Shown here piece by piece: positions 61,772-64,000 of a stretch of DNA of 64,000 bases. The stretch lies in assembly GCF_027563315.1 (NCBI RefSeq), contig NZ_JAMKBJ010000001.1, positions 310,001-374,000 of the forward strand. The letters are read 5' to 3'. Both the position numbers and the translations under genes were made by a program. Origin of the DNA: Paenisporosarcina quisquiliarum. GTDB taxonomy: Bacteria > Bacillota > Bacilli > Bacillales_A > Planococcaceae. Each line of letters begins with the position of its first letter. Position 1 is the first letter of the stretch. The notes below the pieces were generated by a model. It was not told where the DNA came from. It ran no database searches and was given only the letters and a program-made list of their open reading frames with translations.

Positions 61772-62818
61772 ATGTTTTCAGCAGTATTTGGCTCTGTAGA
61801 GCAAGGAATCATCTATGCAATCATGGCACTTGGTGTATATATTTCATTTCGTGTTTTGGATTTTCCGGATTTAACAGTTGACGGAAGCTTTGTAACAGGA
61901 GCTGCGGTTGCTGCCACGATGATTATCTTAGGATATCATCCTTTGGTAGCGACGGCGCTTGCCGTCATTATCGGTTTTCTTGCAGGCTGTGTGACGGGCC
62001 TTCTACATACAAAAGGGAAAATCAATGCACTACTTTCCGGAATCTTGATGATGATTGCATTGTATTCCCTTAATCTTCGAATAATGGGAATGACCTCGGA
62101 GAATTCCATAGGTCGGCCGAATATCCCTTTACTGAATACAGAATCAATCTTTAATCAATTCAAATCTTTTTGGGGTTCTCTAGGGATCGATTCCGCAGTA
62201 AATAATTTCTTCAGTATGTTGGGGGTGCAGTATTTACCAGCTACCTGGGGAACTCTGTTCCTTATGGCACTAACCGTTTTATTTATTAAGTTTGTGGTCG
62301 ATTGGTTCTTGAAAACGGAAATTGGCTTGGCGATCAGAGCGACCGGAGATAATAAGAGAATGATTCGCAGCCTGTCTGCCAATACGGACACACTTATTAT
62401 TGTCGGGCTTGGTTTTTCCAATGCTTTGGTGGCATTCTCTGGTGCACTATTTGCTCAATATGCGAAGTTTGCCGATATTGGGATGGGAATCGGAATGATC
62501 ATCATCGGATTGGCCTCGGTCATTATCGGTGAAGCAATATTTGGGAAGAAAACCATTGTCCGTACGACATTTGCAGTAATTGCGGGAGCCATCATTTACC
62601 GTATTGTAATTGGACAGGCACTTAGAGTAGAATTCCTTGATTCAGGAGATATGAAATTGATTACAGCAGTTATTGTCATCTGTGCTTTGATTCTACCTCA
62701 ATACATTGAAAAGCGAAGAGAGAGAAGTAGAAAAGCCAAACGGCATGCGGAACGTTTAGTACAGTATCATTCGCTTTCAAAAGGGGGAGCTACAGTTGCT
62801 GAAACTCGTCCAGATTAA
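61772..62818 (+). CDS. ABC transporter permease (TrpY type)
   Basis: 348 residues with about 8-9 hydrophobic segments. F-P-D-L-T-V-D-G-S-F and G-L-A-I-R-A-T-G-D-N-K-R-M-I-R-S (the cytoplasmic coupling region) match the branched-chain-amino-acid-type permease superfamily used by TrpXYZ systems. A basic C-terminus (R-R-E-R-S-R-K-A-K-R) overlaps the ATPase start by 23 nt. ATG follows AGGAGGTGATTCTAC. Confidence 0.88.
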   Translation: MFSAVFGSVEQGIIYAIMALGVYISFRVLDFPDLTVDGSFVTGAAVAATMIILGYHPLVATALAVIIGFLAGCVTGLLHTKGKINALLSGILMMIALYSLNLRIMGMTSENSIGRPNIPLLNTESIFNQFKSFWGSLGIDSAVNNFFSMLGVQYLPATWGTLFLMALTVLFIKFVVDWFLKTEIGLAIRATGDNKRMIRSLSANTDTLIIVGLGFSNALVAFSGALFAQYAKFADIGMGIGMIIIGLASVIIGEAIFGKKTIVRTTFAVIAGAIIYRIVIGQALRVEFLDSGDMKLITAVIVICALILPQYIEKRRERSRKAKRHAERLVQYHSLSKGGATVAETRPD

Positions 62819-63593
62819 CAAATTGTTCAATGAAGCCACACCTGATGAAAAAATCGCTTTGGATCAAATTAATCTTCATTTAAATCCAGGTGATTTCATG
62901 ACGGTAATTGGAAGTAATGGTGCAGGAAAATCCACGATGTTGAATATGATTTCCGGTGCGTTGTCCCCTGATTTTGGTGAGATTGAAATCGCCAACAAAA
63001 ATGTTACAAAATTGCCCGAATATAAACGTTCGCAGATGATTGGTCGGGTCTTTCAAGATCCGATGGCTGGTACAGCCCCTTCGATGACGATCGAGGAGAA
63101 TCTGGCTATGGCCTATTCACGCAATAAGAAACGCTTATTAAAAATTGGTGTAGACAGAAAACGCAGGGAGTTATTCCGAGCATCTCTTGAAACACTTCAT
63201 TTAAATCTTGAAAACAGATTGAATGCGAAAGTGGGTTTGCTTTCCGGTGGTGAAAGGCAGGCTCTTTCTCTTTTGATGGCAACCTTTACACAACCATCGA
63301 TTCTGCTTTTGGATGAACATACAGCTGCACTTGATCCATCTCGTGCGGAATTGATTACCAACTTAACAAAACAGTTGATAGAAAAAGATCAGCTCACAAC
63401 GCTAATGATTACGCATAATATGCAGCAAGCGTTGGATTTAGGAAATAGGCTGATCATGATGGACAAAGGACAAATTATCTTGGAATTTAATGCGGAAGAG
63501 AAAAAGAAATTGACCATTCCGAAACTCATGGATGAATTCCAGCGAATTCGTGGTGAAAAACTAAACAGCGATAAAGCCTTGTTGTCTGTTTAA
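62796..63593 (+). CDS. ABC transporter ATP-binding protein (TrpZ type)
   Basis: 265 residues, TTG start behind AAGGGGGAGC. Walker A G-S-N-G-A-G-K-S-T (about 38-46), Q-loop V-F-Q-D-P, signature L-S-G-G-E-R-Q-A, Walker B I-L-L-L-D-E-H-T-A-A-L-D-P and switch His in M-I-T-H-N-M. Energises the importer with the two preceding genes. End of the ABC unit. Confidence 0.92.
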   Translation: MLKLVQINKLFNEATPDEKIALDQINLHLNPGDFMTVIGSNGAGKSTMLNMISGALSPDFGEIEIANKNVTKLPEYKRSQMIGRVFQDPMAGTAPSMTIEENLAMAYSRNKKRLLKIGVDRKRRELFRASLETLHLNLENRLNAKVGLLSGGERQALSLLMATFTQPSILLLDEHTAALDPSRAELITNLTKQLIEKDQLTTLMITHNMQQALDLGNRLIMMDKGQIILEFNAEEKKKLTIPKLMDEFQRIRGEKLNSDKALLSV

Positions 63594-63698
63594 TTATTAG
63601 TGGTCTCGAAGAATCATATTTTAATAATGTTCAATTTATAGATCTTATAGTTATTGAACCGACCGATAAAGAGTTTAATAACTTAAGGAGTGGTATGA

Positions 63699-64000
63699 AT
63701 GAATAATGCAAAATTCAAACGAACAGATTCAAGGGAATTTACTTCTGCAGTTGTCAGTACAGAAAGAAACTCAATCAAAATTGAAGACAATGAGATCAAC
63801 GTGAGCGACATTCCGTTGGACAACCCCATAACCGGAACGGTTTACGGCACATTAATGAACTTTCAAGGTGCCCTTGAGCGTTTAGGTGATGCGGTCAATG
63901 ACAAACCCTATCTATCGCCACCAGTGGCACCAGTTCTCTACATTAAACCCGCAAATACGTTCAATCGATATGGAGCCGGCATACCGGTTCCGGAAAACGA
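63699..64000 (+). CDS. Fumarylacetoacetate hydrolase family protein (HpaG-like), 5' part
   Basis: 100 residues to the right edge, so incomplete. ATG at 63699 follows TAAGGAGTGGT; an earlier ATG at 63695 is in a frame that stops after three codons. The segment G-T-V-Y-G-T-L-M-N-F-Q-G-A-L, then P-P-V-A-P-V-L-Y-I-K-P-A-N-T-F, is the beginning of the FAH-fold 4-hydroxyphenylacetate isomerase/decarboxylase (HpaG). With the hpaB gene at 47150 it suggests that homoprotocatechuate-pathway genes continue beyond the window. Confidence 0.8.
   Translation, partial: MNNAKFKRTDSREFTSAVVSTERNSIKIEDNEINVSDIPLDNPITGTVYGTLMNFQGALERLGDAVNDKPYLSPPVAPVLYIKPANTFNRYGAGIPVPEN

Overview
The window comes from a low-GC, spore-forming Gram-positive bacterium, most likely of the Planococcaceae (Sporosarcina / Lysinibacillus / Paenisporosarcina type). 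This rests on a spore-germination Ger(x)C remnant at the left edge, a Spo0M-like gene, Bacillus-type neighbour pairs (odhAB beside a MoxR ATPase/VWA pair, xpaC beside a TelA gene, ypsA, ytbE), strong GGAGG ribosome sites, frequent TTG/GTG starts, and phenylalanine dehydrogenases that resemble those of Lysinibacillus sphaericus and Sporosarcina. The genus is inferred, not proven.

From 1 to about 36.5 kb lies a housekeeping and signalling region. It holds the germination remnant, a MATE exporter, a free-standing murG, a GNAT acetyltransferase whose leader contains a degenerate tRNA-like element and a long hairpin, and dapF next to a PAS/GGDEF diguanylate cyclase. An ArlRS/YkoGH-like two-component system, odhAB (2-oxoglutarate dehydrogenase E1/E2) and the MoxR/VWA pair follow. 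Further on are an SDR, TelA/XpaC, DUF1033, a cold-shock gene with a long leader, an ABC-F ATPase, an esterase, a second diguanylate cyclase, an MFS permease, msrA, an LCP protein, an AI-2E family protein, a short Spo0M-like protein, an aldo/keto reductase behind a 13-bp inverted repeat, a large permease, ypsA and an M3 oligopeptidase. Two non-coding repeats stand out: a 21-bp minisatellite after odhB and a palindromic interspersed repeat near 32.2 kb.

From about 36.8 kb to the right end the window is an aromatic (amino) acid catabolic island. It begins with paaABCD, an EthD-domain protein, two enoyl-CoA hydratase/isomerase genes and an aldehyde dehydrogenase, then paaH-paaJ, a third hydratase and paaX. 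An HpaB-type 4-hydroxyphenylacetate hydroxylase, an ECF sigma/putative anti-sigma pair, a small lipoprotein, a gamma-carbonic-anhydrase-like (PaaY-like) protein and a nitronate monooxygenase-like enzyme follow. After these come two phenylalanine dehydrogenase paralogues flanking an FlK-like hotdog thioesterase, a complete four-gene 2-oxoacid dehydrogenase complex (E1alpha, E1beta, E2, E3), a TrpX-type ABC importer (lipoprotein, permease, ATPase), and the start of a fumarylacetoacetate-hydrolase (HpaG-like) gene that runs off the end.

Read together, these genes suggest a route in which phenylalanine is imported, deaminated to phenylpyruvate by phenylalanine dehydrogenase, and oxidatively decarboxylated to phenylacetyl-CoA by the dedicated dehydrogenase complex. 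The product would then enter the Paa epoxidase pathway directly. No phenylacetate-CoA ligase (paaK) is in the window, which fits a route that never needs free phenylacetate. A perfect catabolite-response (cre) match lies in front of the thioesterase / dehydrogenase / complex operon. PaaE and a PaaZ hydrolase domain are also absent, and the complex's E3 has an abnormal NAD-binding loop. The pathway assignment is inference from gene content and has not been tested.
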